Below are positions 24,633 through 33,379 of a stretch of 64,000 bases of DNA, piece after piece (the stretch's first letter is position 1; the number at the start of each line of letters is the position of its first letter). The DNA is from Chitinophaga solisilvae (GTDB taxonomy: Bacteria; Bacteroidota; Bacteroidia; Chitinophagales; Chitinophagaceae), in NCBI RefSeq assembly GCF_009928525.1, contig NZ_JAABOK010000011.1, forward strand, positions 62,001-126,000, read 5' to 3'. Under the pieces are notes generated by a model. The model had not been told where the DNA came from, did not search any database, and saw nothing but the letters and a program-made list of their open reading frames with translations. The position numbers and the translations under genes are program-made.

Positions 24633-25541
24633 ATGAAGACTGTAGTAATCAACAACCAGACATTTCAGCTGCATAGCGGCTATCAGCAGGACGAAAGCAG
24701 GCGCCAGGAGTTTAACCGCCTGATGCACGCCACCTGGGGCTTTGACTTTGAAAACTATTACCAGTGCGGCTATTGGGATGAAACGTGTATCCTGCACACC
24801 CTTTTCGACGGAGACAAAGCCGTATCGCATGTGACGGTGAGCCTGTTCCGGAGCTTCATCAGCAGCCGGCCTGTTACATTGCTGCAACAGGGCACCGTGA
24901 TGACAGACAAGGCGTATCAGCGGCAGGGCCTGAGCCGGTGGCTGATGGAGTATATTGCCCGCGAATACAAAGACCAGGTATATGGTATGTTTTTATTTGC
25001 CAACGATACCGTACTTGATTTTTATCCCCGCTTCGGTTTTGTTCCGGTAAAAGAATACCAGGCATTTAAAAAGACAACACCCCGTAAAGCCGATACTGCA
25101 GCCAAACGCAGGCTGAACATGGACAATGCAGCCGATTTACAGCTGATGGAAAACCTGGCTAAGCATGCGATGTATCATACTGTATTGCCGGTGCAGAACT
25201 ACAGCCTGTTGTTTTTCTACTGTTACGCCTATCCGAAATTCGGCTTCAGGGATTCCGTTTATTATATCGAATCACTGCAGGCAGCCGTAGTAGCGCAGCA
25301 GGAAGATGATACGCTGCATATCCTGGAAATCTGCGCTCCCACCGCCATAGCGCTGGATGATGTTATTGCCGCCTTTGCAGACGACACCATACACACCGTA
25401 GCCCTGGGCTTTGCACCTGCAGAAAACGGCTTTAGCTACCGGGAACACAAGGAAGAAGACCTGACCTTGTTTGTATCACCGGAACTGCTGCCGCTGTTCC
25501 GGGAACATCGCTATATGATACCTGTCCTCTCTCATACCTGA
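24633..25541 (+). CDS. GNAT-family acetyltransferase, two-domain
   Basis: 302 residues from ATG 24633 (MKTVVINNQTFQLHS); the frame opens 225 nt earlier but that stretch is not protein-like. The acetyl-CoA loop is QGTVMTDKAYQRQGLSRWLM (about 88-107), followed by FYPRFGFVPV. The C-terminal 120 residues form a second alpha/beta part with DNAADLQLMENLAKHAMYH. The substrate is unknown. Followed 24 bp later by the deaminase-like gene, probably co-transcribed. Confidence 0.85.
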   Translation: MKTVVINNQTFQLHSGYQQDESRRQEFNRLMHATWGFDFENYYQCGYWDETCILHTLFDGDKAVSHVTVSLFRSFISSRPVTLLQQGTVMTDKAYQRQGLSRWLMEYIAREYKDQVYGMFLFANDTVLDFYPRFGFVPVKEYQAFKKTTPRKADTAAKRRLNMDNAADLQLMENLAKHAMYHTVLPVQNYSLLFFYCYAYPKFGFRDSVYYIESLQAAVVAQQEDDTLHILEICAPTAIALDDVIAAFADDTIHTVALGFAPAENGFSYREHKEEDLTLFVSPELLPLFREHRYMIPVLSHT

Positions 25542-25564
25542 TACAGCCTATAAAAACGAACAGC

Positions 25565-25957
25565 ATGACACCTTTAAGAGAGATAGCCCATACATGGGCC
25601 AGACCTAAAAAACTGAATGACTTTATAGAATATGCCGGCGTATCTGCTGCCATAGAAACAGCTGCCGGTAATATATACACCGGCATCAGCATCGATACCG
25701 CCTGTTCCATGGGCTTCTGCGCAGAACACAGCGCCATTGCCGACATGCTCAAGCACGGCGAACACCTGATAAAAGCAGTGGTAGCCATAGATGCCAACGG
25801 CGATGCCGTGCCCCCCTGCGGACGTTGCCGGGAACTGATGAGCCAACTATCCAGGGAGAACCTGCAGGCCACAATAGAAGTGAGAAACGGTGTGCTGGTG
25901 AAGCTGGAGGCATTACTGCCGTATGATTGGAAAGAGGGGTTGGGAAGGGAATGGTAA
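25565..25957 (+). CDS. Cytidine/blasticidin-S deaminase-like protein
   Basis: 130 residues, the length of tetrameric cytidine and blasticidin-S deaminases. CAEHSAIA supplies zinc ligand Cys52 and catalytic Glu54; PPCGRCREL supplies Cys85 and Cys88. The C-terminus VEVRNGVLVKLEALLPYDWKEG-like block resembles the terminal LLP..Y-W-EG of blasticidin-S deaminase more than CDD. The typical CDD substrate residues near the N-terminus (the FPVGAA region) are replaced by FIEYAGVSAA. Whether it acts on a nucleoside or an antibiotic cannot be told. Confidence 0.8.
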   Translation: MTPLREIAHTWARPKKLNDFIEYAGVSAAIETAAGNIYTGISIDTACSMGFCAEHSAIADMLKHGEHLIKAVVAIDANGDAVPPCGRCRELMSQLSRENLQATIEVRNGVLVKLEALLPYDWKEGLGREW

Positions 25958-25968
25958 TGGTTTAGATT

Positions 25969-26112
25969 AATTACGAATTGCGAATTGCGAATTACGAATG
26001 AGGAGCGAAGAACTAAACGTAGATTTAAGGAGGATATTTGATAGTTATCACCTTAAATATTCGTTTAGTTCTTCGCTCCTCATTCGTAATTCGCAATTCG
26101 TAATTCGCAATT
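25969..26112. repeat. Inverted repeat, GAATTGCG/GAATTACG type
   Basis: Arms 25969-26019 and 26062-26112 (51 bp) match with two differences in the outer 8-bp units. The core AATGAGGAGCGAAGAACTAA then ACG is unique to this site but shares AGCGAAGAAC with the repeat at 5053. The right end overlaps the stop codon of the minus-strand ABC permease. Confidence 0.92.
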
Positions 26113-27268
26113 ATTTTTTAAACATTCTCCACATTTTTATCTTCAACGCCAGCCATCCCAGTAAGGCGTATACGATCAGCAAAACGCTCAGGTGCCTGAT
26201 AAATGGATATGTCAGGTCTACGGTGCCTTTCTGGATCAGCAGAATTTTAAATGCCTGCAGGAAAGGTGTTAAAGGGATGATGTTGGCCATGAACTGTACA
26301 AATGCAGGCATGGCGTTGAGCGGCCAGGTAAAACCACTGATGATGAAGGCCGGCGAAGCAATGACCATCAGTATCTGGGTAGCTTTCAGCGCATCGGGAA
26401 TGAGGATGCTGACAAATACCCCCATAAAGGAAGCTGACCCCACGAAGAAAGTGGTCAGCCAGATAAAGCTCAGGATGCTTTCCGGCAATGGTACGCGGAA
26501 AAGGATATGCATCAGGTAATAGACAGATACGATCAGGATAGAAAATATCCAGATGGGAATAACTTTGATGAGCATAGTCGGGAATGCCCAGCGACGCATA
26601 GAGCGGTACTCTTCCGTGAAGGAACCACGCTGGAATTCGGCCGCAAAGCTGACTGCCATGGCGAGCAGGATCACCTGCTGTAATACTACTGCCAGCATGG
26701 CCGGCCACATAAAAATGAGGTAGTTGCTGGTGGTATTGAAAAGTGTAATGTAATTGGTTTTAAACGGTTCGTACTGTGTCACCGCCCGGGAAGCGGGCAT
26801 CCCCATCTTCTGCAGGCCTTTAATGGAAACGCCGGCAGAAAAGGTGCCTATCGTCATTTGTAAAGCCTTGGAAGCGAAATTGGCCGTTAATACGTTTCCG
26901 GTGTTGACATATACATTGACTTCCGGATACTTTTTCTGCAGCAGGTCCGCCTCAAAGCGGGAAGGGATCATTACGACAGCCGCTGCCTCTTTTCTGATTA
27001 CTTCGTCATTGATACTGGCAGGTTCCTGCAGGTATTTCAGTATGCGGATGCTCTTGTTATCACCCAGCATTTCCACGAGCTGATTGGATAACGGCGTGTT
27101 ATCCTTATCAATCACGATAACAGGTGTATTCTCTACTTTCCCGCTTTTATATACAAAGCCCAGCAGGGTGGCATAAAATACCGGCGCCAGGAAAAATACC
27201 GTGCGCAGGGTAGCATTGCCAATGAACAGCTTGAACTCACGTTTCAACAATCGGATAAATTCTTTCAT
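26111..27268 (-). CDS. ABC-2 type transport permease (YhhJ-like)
   Basis: 385 residues. One TM near the N-terminus (about 22-40), then a large extracytoplasmic domain (VIDKDNTPLSNQLVEML, residues 50-180), then five TMs (about 185-375): the ABC2_membrane_3 layout of YhhJ and YbhS/R exporters. ASPAFIISGFTWPLNAMP is a family motif. It is the third gene after tolC- and hlyD-type genes, with 6 bp between. No ATP-binding protein or second permease is encoded with it. Confidence 0.9.
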   Translation of the reverse strand: MKEFIRLLKREFKLFIGNATLRTVFFLAPVFYATLLGFVYKSGKVENTPVIVIDKDNTPLSNQLVEMLGDNKSIRILKYLQEPASINDEVIRKEAAAVVMIPSRFEADLLQKKYPEVNVYVNTGNVLTANFASKALQMTIGTFSAGVSIKGLQKMGMPASRAVTQYEPFKTNYITLFNTTSNYLIFMWPAMLAVVLQQVILLAMAVSFAAEFQRGSFTEEYRSMRRWAFPTMLIKVIPIWIFSILIVSVYYLMHILFRVPLPESILSFIWLTTFFVGSASFMGVFVSILIPDALKATQILMVIASPAFIISGFTWPLNAMPAFVQFMANIIPLTPFLQAFKILLIQKGTVDLTYPFIRHLSVLLIVYALLGWLALKIKMWRMFKK

Positions 27269-27274
27269 GCCTAA

Positions 27275-28231
27275 TTATTTCAGGATAACACTCGCATTTA
27301 CCAGTACATCTTTTGCCTTGCTCATATCTTTTGGCTGTACCTTAATTTCATACACGGCATCCTGCACCTGGTAGTCAGGATAGGCGGTGGTGATATCGGC
27401 ATAGCGGGTCAGCTGCTTGATGTAGGCAATAGTACCGTCTACTTCCTCTTTGTTATACAGGAGCTGCAACTTTACCTCCTGTCCTTTTTTGTAGCGCGAT
27501 ATTTTACTTTCCGGTACGGTGAACCGGAAATACGTGCTGCCGGGGATATATCCGTTGAAGAGCGCAAAGCCGGCGGTGGCGAGTTCTCCGGGGTTCAGGC
27601 TGATGGTTTCAATATCCATATCGTTTGTAGCGATGACATATCTTTCTGAATAAGCCACGTTGGCTTCCTGCAGCGCGCCTTTCGCCTGGGAGGCCTGACC
27701 GGCGGCCATATTCACCTTTTCCACACGGGTGCCTCTTTTCACGTCATCCAGTTCCGCTACCACTGCATCGTATTGCGCTTTTGCGCCCTGCAGCTTAGCG
27801 TAAATTTCATCGTATGCCTGCGGCGCCATGAGGCTGTCGTTGAACATATTGGTGGCCCGGGCATACGATTTCTTTGCAAACTCGTACTGTTCTTTCAGTC
27901 CTTTGTATTTGGCCTGCAGCTGTTTCATCTGGTCGGGGGTAGCGCCGTTGCGCGCCATCTGTTCCTGCGCGGTAGCGGCGTTGACGGCTCCCTGGGCCTG
28001 TGCAATTTTAGCTGATACTTCCGGAACATCCAGTAATGCCAGAGTATCTCCTTTTTTTACGGTCTGCCCTTCTGCCACAAAAATTTTCAGTATTCTGCCG
28101 GTCACCTTCGGGGCAAAAGACACAACATCCTTTTTGGCTTTGCCCTCAAACCTGTCTGCATCCCGTTTCCGGGGACTGCAGCCCGCCAGTGCCAGTAAAA
28201 TCATCAGTGATATGCAGGTAGTAATTCTCAT
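27275..28231 (-). CDS. HlyD/EmrA-like periplasmic adaptor lipoprotein
   Basis: 318 residues. Signal with lipobox LALAGC. Biotinyl-lipoyl-like halves (VAEGQTVKKGDTLALLDVPE, then VIATNDMDIETISLNPGELAT) flank an alpha-helical hairpin (residues ~75-185, Ala/Gln/Lys-rich). It bridges the inner-membrane permease and TolC. Second gene of the exporter operon. Confidence 0.9.
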   Translation of the reverse strand: MRITTCISLMILLALAGCSPRKRDADRFEGKAKKDVVSFAPKVTGRILKIFVAEGQTVKKGDTLALLDVPEVSAKIAQAQGAVNAATAQEQMARNGATPDQMKQLQAKYKGLKEQYEFAKKSYARATNMFNDSLMAPQAYDEIYAKLQGAKAQYDAVVAELDDVKRGTRVEKVNMAAGQASQAKGALQEANVAYSERYVIATNDMDIETISLNPGELATAGFALFNGYIPGSTYFRFTVPESKISRYKKGQEVKLQLLYNKEEVDGTIAYIKQLTRYADITTAYPDYQVQDAVYEIKVQPKDMSKAKDVLVNASVILK

Positions 28232-28277
28232 TTTATAGCTGTTAATTTTAGTAATGGTGATTCAGAACAGGTATGCG

Positions 28278-29684
28278 TTAATACAGTTTGCTGATATCCA
28301 GCTCCTGTGTGGAGCGCATCAGTTCTATGGCTGCACGGCGCTGATTGAACACGGCATTCTGATAGTCCAGTTCTGCCGCTTCCAGGTCATTTTCGGCTTC
28401 TATCAGCTGGGTGGATTTACTCATGCCGTAGCGGAATTCCTTTTCCGCCTGTACCAGGGCGCTGGCGGCCATCTCCTTCTGCTTTCTCTTCAGCGCAATC
28501 TGTGCATTCGCAATTTCAAAGTTGGATTGGTTGTTAGCCTGATTCAGCGTGAGTTTGCGCAGTGCGTCATATTTCTGGTTCTGCAGCAGCTCGCGGTCTA
28601 TGCGGGCTGTTTCTATGGCATGCTTCCCTTCCCTGCCGTCAAAAATCTCCCATTTAAATCCGATGCCGGCCATGACCGAAGGAAAGATGTTCAGGTTGGT
28701 AGGCCGCCAGTCCAGCTTACGGCCAGGGTATCCTATAGCCGGAATTTCGGGGATGATATTATCCGATGATTTAATCCGGGTACCGTACAGGCCGACATAG
28801 AAAGACGAAGCCATGAGCTGTACTTTTGGAATCCACCAGGTCTGTTCTGCCTTAATCTTATAGCCGGATGCGTTAATGCCATGATTCAGGGCGCGTATCT
28901 CTGCACGTTCTTCAATGGTTCGCTGCAGCACTGCCGGCGCTACAGCCACCAGCGCGGGTTCTATCAGACGCAGCCTGTCCTTGCCGATACCGGTAAGTAC
29001 TTCCAGTTGCGTCAGCAGCAATTCCTTCTTCCCTTCATATTCTGCTACTTTAGCATCCAGGGTGGCCTGGGCCAGCTCTATCTTCTTATGGTCATATGGT
29101 GTGATAAGCCCATATCCCAGGGCTTTGTCGGCCGTTTTACGATTGGCATCCAGTCTTCTTTTCCCTTCGTCCAGCACCTTTTTTGACTGATGTACCAGGG
29201 CCAGCTGGTCGTATGCGCGGGAAATGGTGGCGGCCACATCATCTGCCGTTTTCTCCAGCAGTACATTTTCCGACAGCTTTTTCTCTGCCAGTGCTTTGCC
29301 CAGCTGTTTCACCTTCCCGCCGGAATACAGCAGCATTTTGGCGTCTGCCTTTGCCAGCCCGGAGAAACCTGATGCATTGATGTTGTTATTATACTTACCT
29401 TCCGGAATATTCAGGAACGGCTGCAGATTTAATTCAGGAGAAATGATTCTTGCCGTGGCATTCAGATAACCCGCCATACCACTCACTTCCAGCGTAGGCA
29501 GATAAACATCTTTCAGTTTATGCTGATCCAGGCTGGTCAGTTTATTTTTAGCCAGTTGCGCTCTGAGGTCTGCATCCTTCACCATGGCACTGTCCAGCAG
29601 CTCTTTAAAAGCAGGCGCCGTTTGTGCGTTACCGTAGTGATAGAATATAAGTGACAGGAGCAGAAAAAACAGCTTATTCTTCAT
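28278..29684 (-). CDS. TolC-family outer-membrane efflux protein
   Basis: 468 residues. Signal peptide 1-20 (FYHYGNAQ). Two long helical repeats typical of TolC barrels (residues ~120-240 and 330-460), with FKWEIFDGREGKHAIETARIDRELLQNQKY and YGMSKSTQLIEAENDLEAAELDYQNAVFNQRRA as the second repeat. First gene of the exporter operon. Confidence 0.92.
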   Translation of the reverse strand: MKNKLFFLLLSLIFYHYGNAQTAPAFKELLDSAMVKDADLRAQLAKNKLTSLDQHKLKDVYLPTLEVSGMAGYLNATARIISPELNLQPFLNIPEGKYNNNINASGFSGLAKADAKMLLYSGGKVKQLGKALAEKKLSENVLLEKTADDVAATISRAYDQLALVHQSKKVLDEGKRRLDANRKTADKALGYGLITPYDHKKIELAQATLDAKVAEYEGKKELLLTQLEVLTGIGKDRLRLIEPALVAVAPAVLQRTIEERAEIRALNHGINASGYKIKAEQTWWIPKVQLMASSFYVGLYGTRIKSSDNIIPEIPAIGYPGRKLDWRPTNLNIFPSVMAGIGFKWEIFDGREGKHAIETARIDRELLQNQKYDALRKLTLNQANNQSNFEIANAQIALKRKQKEMAASALVQAEKEFRYGMSKSTQLIEAENDLEAAELDYQNAVFNQRRAAIELMRSTQELDISKLY

Positions 29685-30194
29685 TGATAAAAAAATGTTT
29701 TAATCCAGATAATATCTTTCGTTCAGATTCCGCGGGGATGACAATATCATTCTTCCTGGGGGTAAGGTATCCTATCGATCATTCATCAGTATTTCTTTTA
29801 ATTAACATATAAAGTAAATTAATGTTTATTTATTTAAAATGATGTTGCTCCGCCACATCTTTTCAAAACAGATTTTTATCAGCTGCTGCTGACAAAAACA
29901 ATTGTTGCCGTCTTTTTTACGGGAAGATGCCGGCGGTATAACGCCACCGGACACACGCAGGACAAGCACAGACAGGTACAGATCAGGGCAGAAACAGGAA
30001 AGGCCGCGAGAAAACCGGCCGGAATTATCGCAAACCAACACAAAATTGGTTATAAAACGGTAAGAAATGGATTAAAACGACATTAGAAAGCAGTACAGAA
30101 AATTACACACAACCGATACAACCTCTTACCACAGCAGATTTTAGCAGCATACACGCCTATACGGCTATCTGCTCATTTTAACAAAATGCTAAGA
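29685..30194. other. Intergenic region, nothing clear
   Basis: About 510 bp, AT-rich between 29780 and 29840, between the tolC-type start and the 3' end of the next minus-strand gene. Frames on both strands are short and not protein-like. No TANNTTTG box close to the tolC start was found. Confidence 0.35.
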
Positions 30195-30605
30195 CTATCT
30201 CCTTTTTTCAGGTGTTGCTACCGCGATACGTATCAGCAGGATTACAAACAACAGGGTTACCGGCGTGAACATAATTTTCTCCAGCTGATTTTCGGCCATC
30301 AGGTTACCGGCAGTATTGAGGGCAAACAATACCACATACGCCCACAGTATGATATTCAGCCAGCGTTGCGGTAAAGTATGACGGATATAATCTGCCTTCA
30401 GGAGCAGTACGGCTATCAGCAGCAGGTTGATGGTAATGGAGATGATTTCAGCGGTCAGCAGCTGTTCATTGCTGGTAATGCGGCCGCCCCAGACAATATC
30501 ATACGGTATCAGCTTTACGGTAACGGCTATATGAAAAAGGATAATAGCTGCCAGCAGGATCAGCATAACTTTTACAGCGGTATGGGGAAACGTTGTCCGG
30601 TTCAT
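30195..30605 (-). CDS. Four-helix membrane protein, function unknown
   Basis: 136 residues from ATG 30605 (MNRTTFPHTAVKVMLILLAA). Hydrophobic segments at about 11-30, 48-68, 80-98 and 110-128. Short conserved-looking loop KLIPYDIVWGGRITSNEQL between TM1 and TM2. Small proteins of this kind are common in Chitinophagaceae, but I cannot name a family with confidence. Confidence 0.65.
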   Translation of the reverse strand: MNRTTFPHTAVKVMLILLAAIILFHIAVTVKLIPYDIVWGGRITSNEQLLTAEIISITINLLLIAVLLLKADYIRHTLPQRWLNIILWAYVVLFALNTAGNLMAENQLEKIMFTPVTLLFVILLIRIAVATPEKRR

Positions 30606-30766
30606 AGCATCGGGGGGATATAAGTGCGAAGGTAATGCACCCGGCGGTATACTGGTAATGCTACCGCAGAAAATCATGGGAAATTAATACCGGCTAGGCG
30701 CTGACAGCAGCAGAGATCGCTGCATATTACCGGTTTTACGGGATATTTCCGGCGGTAATTATTGGT

Positions 30767-30774
30767 TATATTTG
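30767..30774 (+). promoter_or_regulatory. -7 box of RiPP precursor B
   Basis: TATATTTG, an exact TANNTTTG, 39 nt before the ATG at 30814. The expected -33 position has only a partial TTTCC match (30746-30750). Confidence 0.5.
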
Positions 30775-30813
30775 GTAAGTGTCACCATTTACATCACCCT
30801 AAAAAGAAGCGTT

Positions 30814-30963
30814 ATGAAAAAAGAAACCAGAAAATTAAAACTGAGCAAAGTGGTAGTAGCCAGACTGAATAAGCAGGTTGAATCAGCAAAGCGCCCTACA
30901 GTAGGCGACTGGACCTGTGAATTTACGTTGCGGACCTGTGCTTCGGTAGAGTTTAGCTGTTAA
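30814..30963 (+). CDS. Putative RiPP precursor peptide B
   Basis: 49 residues from ATG 30814. The leader MKKETRKLKLSKVVVARLNK aligns with peptide A (KKLSLGKIKVASLD against RKLKLSKVVVARLN) and with Bacteroidota class I lanthipeptide leaders. There is no Gly-Gly, only PTVGDW (29-33). The presumed core has Thr/Ser at 34, 38, 41, 44, 48 and Cys at 35, 42, 49, with Cys as the last residue. No modifying enzyme is nearby. A 12-bp terminator follows. Confidence 0.6.
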   Translation: MKKETRKLKLSKVVVARLNKQVESAKRPTVGDWTCEFTLRTCASVEFSC

Positions 30964-31029
30964 GCAGATCCAACTGATTTTCCCTGACTGTTCACTCATA
31001 ATGGCAGAAGGCAGTGCCGGACGCCATGA

Positions 31030-31070
31030 CAAAAGCCGCATAGCACTGTGCATGCGGCTTTTGCATTATT
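31030..31070 (+). terminator. Terminator of RiPP precursor B
   Basis: CAAAAGCCGCAT (31030-31041) pairs exactly with ATGCGGCTTTTG (31052-31063), loop of 10, then CATTATT. Confidence 0.85.
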
Positions 31071-31120
31071 GCTGCAGTAACCCGTACATGTGAATCCGGA
31101 TACTATTAAGTTTCGTAAAC

Positions 31121-32098
31121 TTACCAGATCGCCACGGGGTTGATATTTACCTGTGTAGAACCTACGTACAACGGTTGCCCCAGCACAAATAAAAATTCCC
31201 AAACCTTTTCCTTCACCAGCGGTCTGGTATCAATCAGTTCCAGGTTGTAAATACCTTTCTTGGCCAGCATAAACTGGTTGACCGGAAATTCTTCCCCGCT
31301 ACCGGGATTGGGATACACTTCCGTGGCCCAGGTATCGCCGCCGAAGGCGACTATGCCCTTATCTGCCAGCCACTGCGCGGCTTCCATACCGATACCGGGT
31401 TCTGTTTCCAGGAACTGGTTGTTATCCTTTCCGATCAGCTCCAGCCATCCGGTGTTAAATAGTATCACATCTCCCTTTCTCAGGGTAAGGCCTTCCTTTT
31501 TAAGCACTGACTCAATATCAGCTACGGTAAACACGGTTCCTCCCGGAACAATTTTCTTCCCGTACCAGGCTGTCATATCCAGTAAAACCGCGCGGGTAAC
31601 AATGGGCGGCACCTTTTCTATTCCCAGTTTTTTCACGCCTTCCACCGTCACAAAATCCGTGGCCTTGTTTCCGTTATAATACACGTTATCAATACCGATG
31701 TGCCCAATGCCGTTCAGCTGTGTACCCACACCGGTCCAGCCGTTCACCAGTTCATCGTTAAAGCTGAATTTATTAGGTCCCAGCGTGCGGCCTCCCTGTT
31801 CTCCCGGCTGGATATTGTAGAGATGAAAACTGCGATGCCGGAAAGCCGGCAGGTGTTTATCTATTGGCACCGCCAGCGGCAGGGTTTTTCCTTGCCTGAC
31901 GAGCTTTAAAGACTGCAGCACCAGTTCCGGTGTTATTAAATTGGCGGCGCCTATTTCATCGTTACGGCCGTAAGGCGCATGGTACCAGCCGGTATCTTTT
32001 GGATTTACGGAGAGCTTCTGCTGTTGTGCATTTGCCTGGAAGGCGGCTGACAGCAACATTCCTGACAGCAGTACCTTGCTGATAATATTTCTTTTCAT
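31121..32098 (-). CDS. Secreted cyclase-family (kynurenine formamidase-like) hydrolase
   Basis: 325 residues from ATG 32098 (MKRNIISKVLLSGMLLSAAF) with a signal peptide to about residue 25. The cyclase (PF04199) core is present: GTQLNGIGHIGI replaces the canonical HxGTHxDxxxH metal motif, as in the GTQWDGLGH subgroup; VLLDMTAWYGK, DVILFNTGW and GGDTWATEVYPNP follow. Last gene of the mdaB-like operon. Substrate unknown; metal-dependent amide, lactone or formamide hydrolysis is likely. Confidence 0.85.
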   Translation of the reverse strand: MKRNIISKVLLSGMLLSAAFQANAQQQKLSVNPKDTGWYHAPYGRNDEIGAANLITPELVLQSLKLVRQGKTLPLAVPIDKHLPAFRHRSFHLYNIQPGEQGGRTLGPNKFSFNDELVNGWTGVGTQLNGIGHIGIDNVYYNGNKATDFVTVEGVKKLGIEKVPPIVTRAVLLDMTAWYGKKIVPGGTVFTVADIESVLKKEGLTLRKGDVILFNTGWLELIGKDNNQFLETEPGIGMEAAQWLADKGIVAFGGDTWATEVYPNPGSGEEFPVNQFMLAKKGIYNLELIDTRPLVKEKVWEFLFVLGQPLYVGSTQVNINPVAIW

Positions 32099-32102
32099 GA
32101 CT

Positions 32103-33086
32103 TTAAATTTTTGAAAGCGCTGAATGGATGAACTGCATTTCTTCCGGGGTAATATCAATATCTGCTGCCCGGGCATTGGCTGTAGCCTGTGCGGCATTTC
32201 TCGCTCCTGCGAGCACTATGGTGATAGCAGGTTGCAGCATGGTCCAGCGTAATACCAATTGGGAAAGTGTAGCGTTTTTGGCTTCTGCCAGCGGCGTAAT
32301 TGTATCTAAAAATGTTTTCACTTTGGCAAGGTCAAACTGTCCGAAGTATCCGTTGCGGTGATCGTCTTCTTTCAGTTTACCATCTTTAAAATATTTACCG
32401 GTTAACAGTCCTCTTTCCATCGGGCTGTATACAATGATGCCCAGCTGATGTTCCAGGGCGTATGGTACAAGATCCTTTTCAATACCGCGGTTCAGCATAC
32501 TGTAACCTACCTGGTTGCTGGCGATCTGCAGGTTTTTCCGGGCTGCTTCCACCAGTTCCACACTGTAGTTGCTCACACCGGCAGCCCGGATCTTTCCCTG
32601 CTGCTGCAGTAATTCCAATGCTTCCATGGTTTCGCTGACCGGCGTGGTGCTGTCAGGCCAGTGAATCTGTAACAGATCGATATAGTCCGTTTGCAGCCGC
32701 TTCAGGCTATCTTCCACTTCTTTGATCACACTGGCTTTGGCAGCGTACTTATAGACAGGTATTTTCTTTCCGGCTTCTTCCGCGTCAAAGAAAAATTCAC
32801 CTTTGCCACTATTGCTTCCATCCCAGACGAGGCCAAATTTGGTCAGCAGCTGAATATTGCTTCTGTCGTATCCTTTGATGGCTTCGCCGATCATTTCTTC
32901 GCTCAGTCCGAATCCGTAGAACGGGGCCGTGTCAAGGGTTGTAACGCCATTGTCCAGCGATGCCTTTACGGATGCTATGGAATCCTTTCTTTCGTTACCG
33001 CCCCACATGTTGCCTCCGATGGCAAATGCGCCGTAGGTGATAGCTGATAATTTCAGATCTGCATTGCCCAATATTCTGTATTCCAT
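32103..33086 (-). CDS. Aldo/keto reductase
   Basis: 327 residues, TIM-barrel. Catalytic residues: Asp in DTAPFYGFGLSEEMIGEA (Asp52, Tyr57), Lys in LLTKFGLVWDG, and His in IDLLQIHWPDST. C-terminal NADPH site VLAGARNAAQATANA. It belongs to the AKR group with plant-auxin-induced and IolS-like members. 4 and 5 bp gaps to its neighbours, so one operon. Confidence 0.92.
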   Translation of the reverse strand: MEYRILGNADLKLSAITYGAFAIGGNMWGGNERKDSIASVKASLDNGVTTLDTAPFYGFGLSEEMIGEAIKGYDRSNIQLLTKFGLVWDGSNSGKGEFFFDAEEAGKKIPVYKYAAKASVIKEVEDSLKRLQTDYIDLLQIHWPDSTTPVSETMEALELLQQQGKIRAAGVSNYSVELVEAARKNLQIASNQVGYSMLNRGIEKDLVPYALEHQLGIIVYSPMERGLLTGKYFKDGKLKEDDHRNGYFGQFDLAKVKTFLDTITPLAEAKNATLSQLVLRWTMLQPAITIVLAGARNAAQATANARAADIDITPEEMQFIHSALSKI

Positions 33087-33091
33087 TGTTT

Positions 33092-33379
33092 TTATATTTT
33101 TTCTGTGAGATAAATCTGCGGGGCTTCCGCCAGCTTGCCGGCCGCCAGTGCGGCGAATGCCGCGATGTATGGTTGCCTGTTATGTGCATCCAGTCCTTCC
33201 TGGTTCTTCCATATTTCATAGAAAACAAAGAGGTCTTTATCTGTTGTTCCCTGATGAAGGTCGTACAGGAGGCACGCTTCTTCCTTTCTGGTTTCCTGTA
33301 CCATATGTTGCAGTACAGCCAGTACTTCTTCGCGGTATTCCGGTTTTGTTTTGATGACAGCCGTCAGCCAGATGTTCAT
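33092..33379 (-). CDS. ABM-family (YgiN-like) quinol monooxygenase
   Basis: 95 residues, dimeric alpha/beta ferredoxin fold. TAVIKTKPEYREEVLAVLQHMVQETRKEEACLLYDLHQGTTD and FVFYEIWKNQEGLDAHNRQPYIAAF are the antibiotic-biosynthesis-monooxygenase signature. In E. coli ygiN lies next to mdaB and the pair forms a quinone redox cycle; here too its start overlaps the stop of the mdaB-like gene (ATGA). Confidence 0.9.
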   Translation of the reverse strand: MNIWLTAVIKTKPEYREEVLAVLQHMVQETRKEEACLLYDLHQGTTDKDLFVFYEIWKNQEGLDAHNRQPYIAAFAALAAGKLAEAPQIYLTEKI

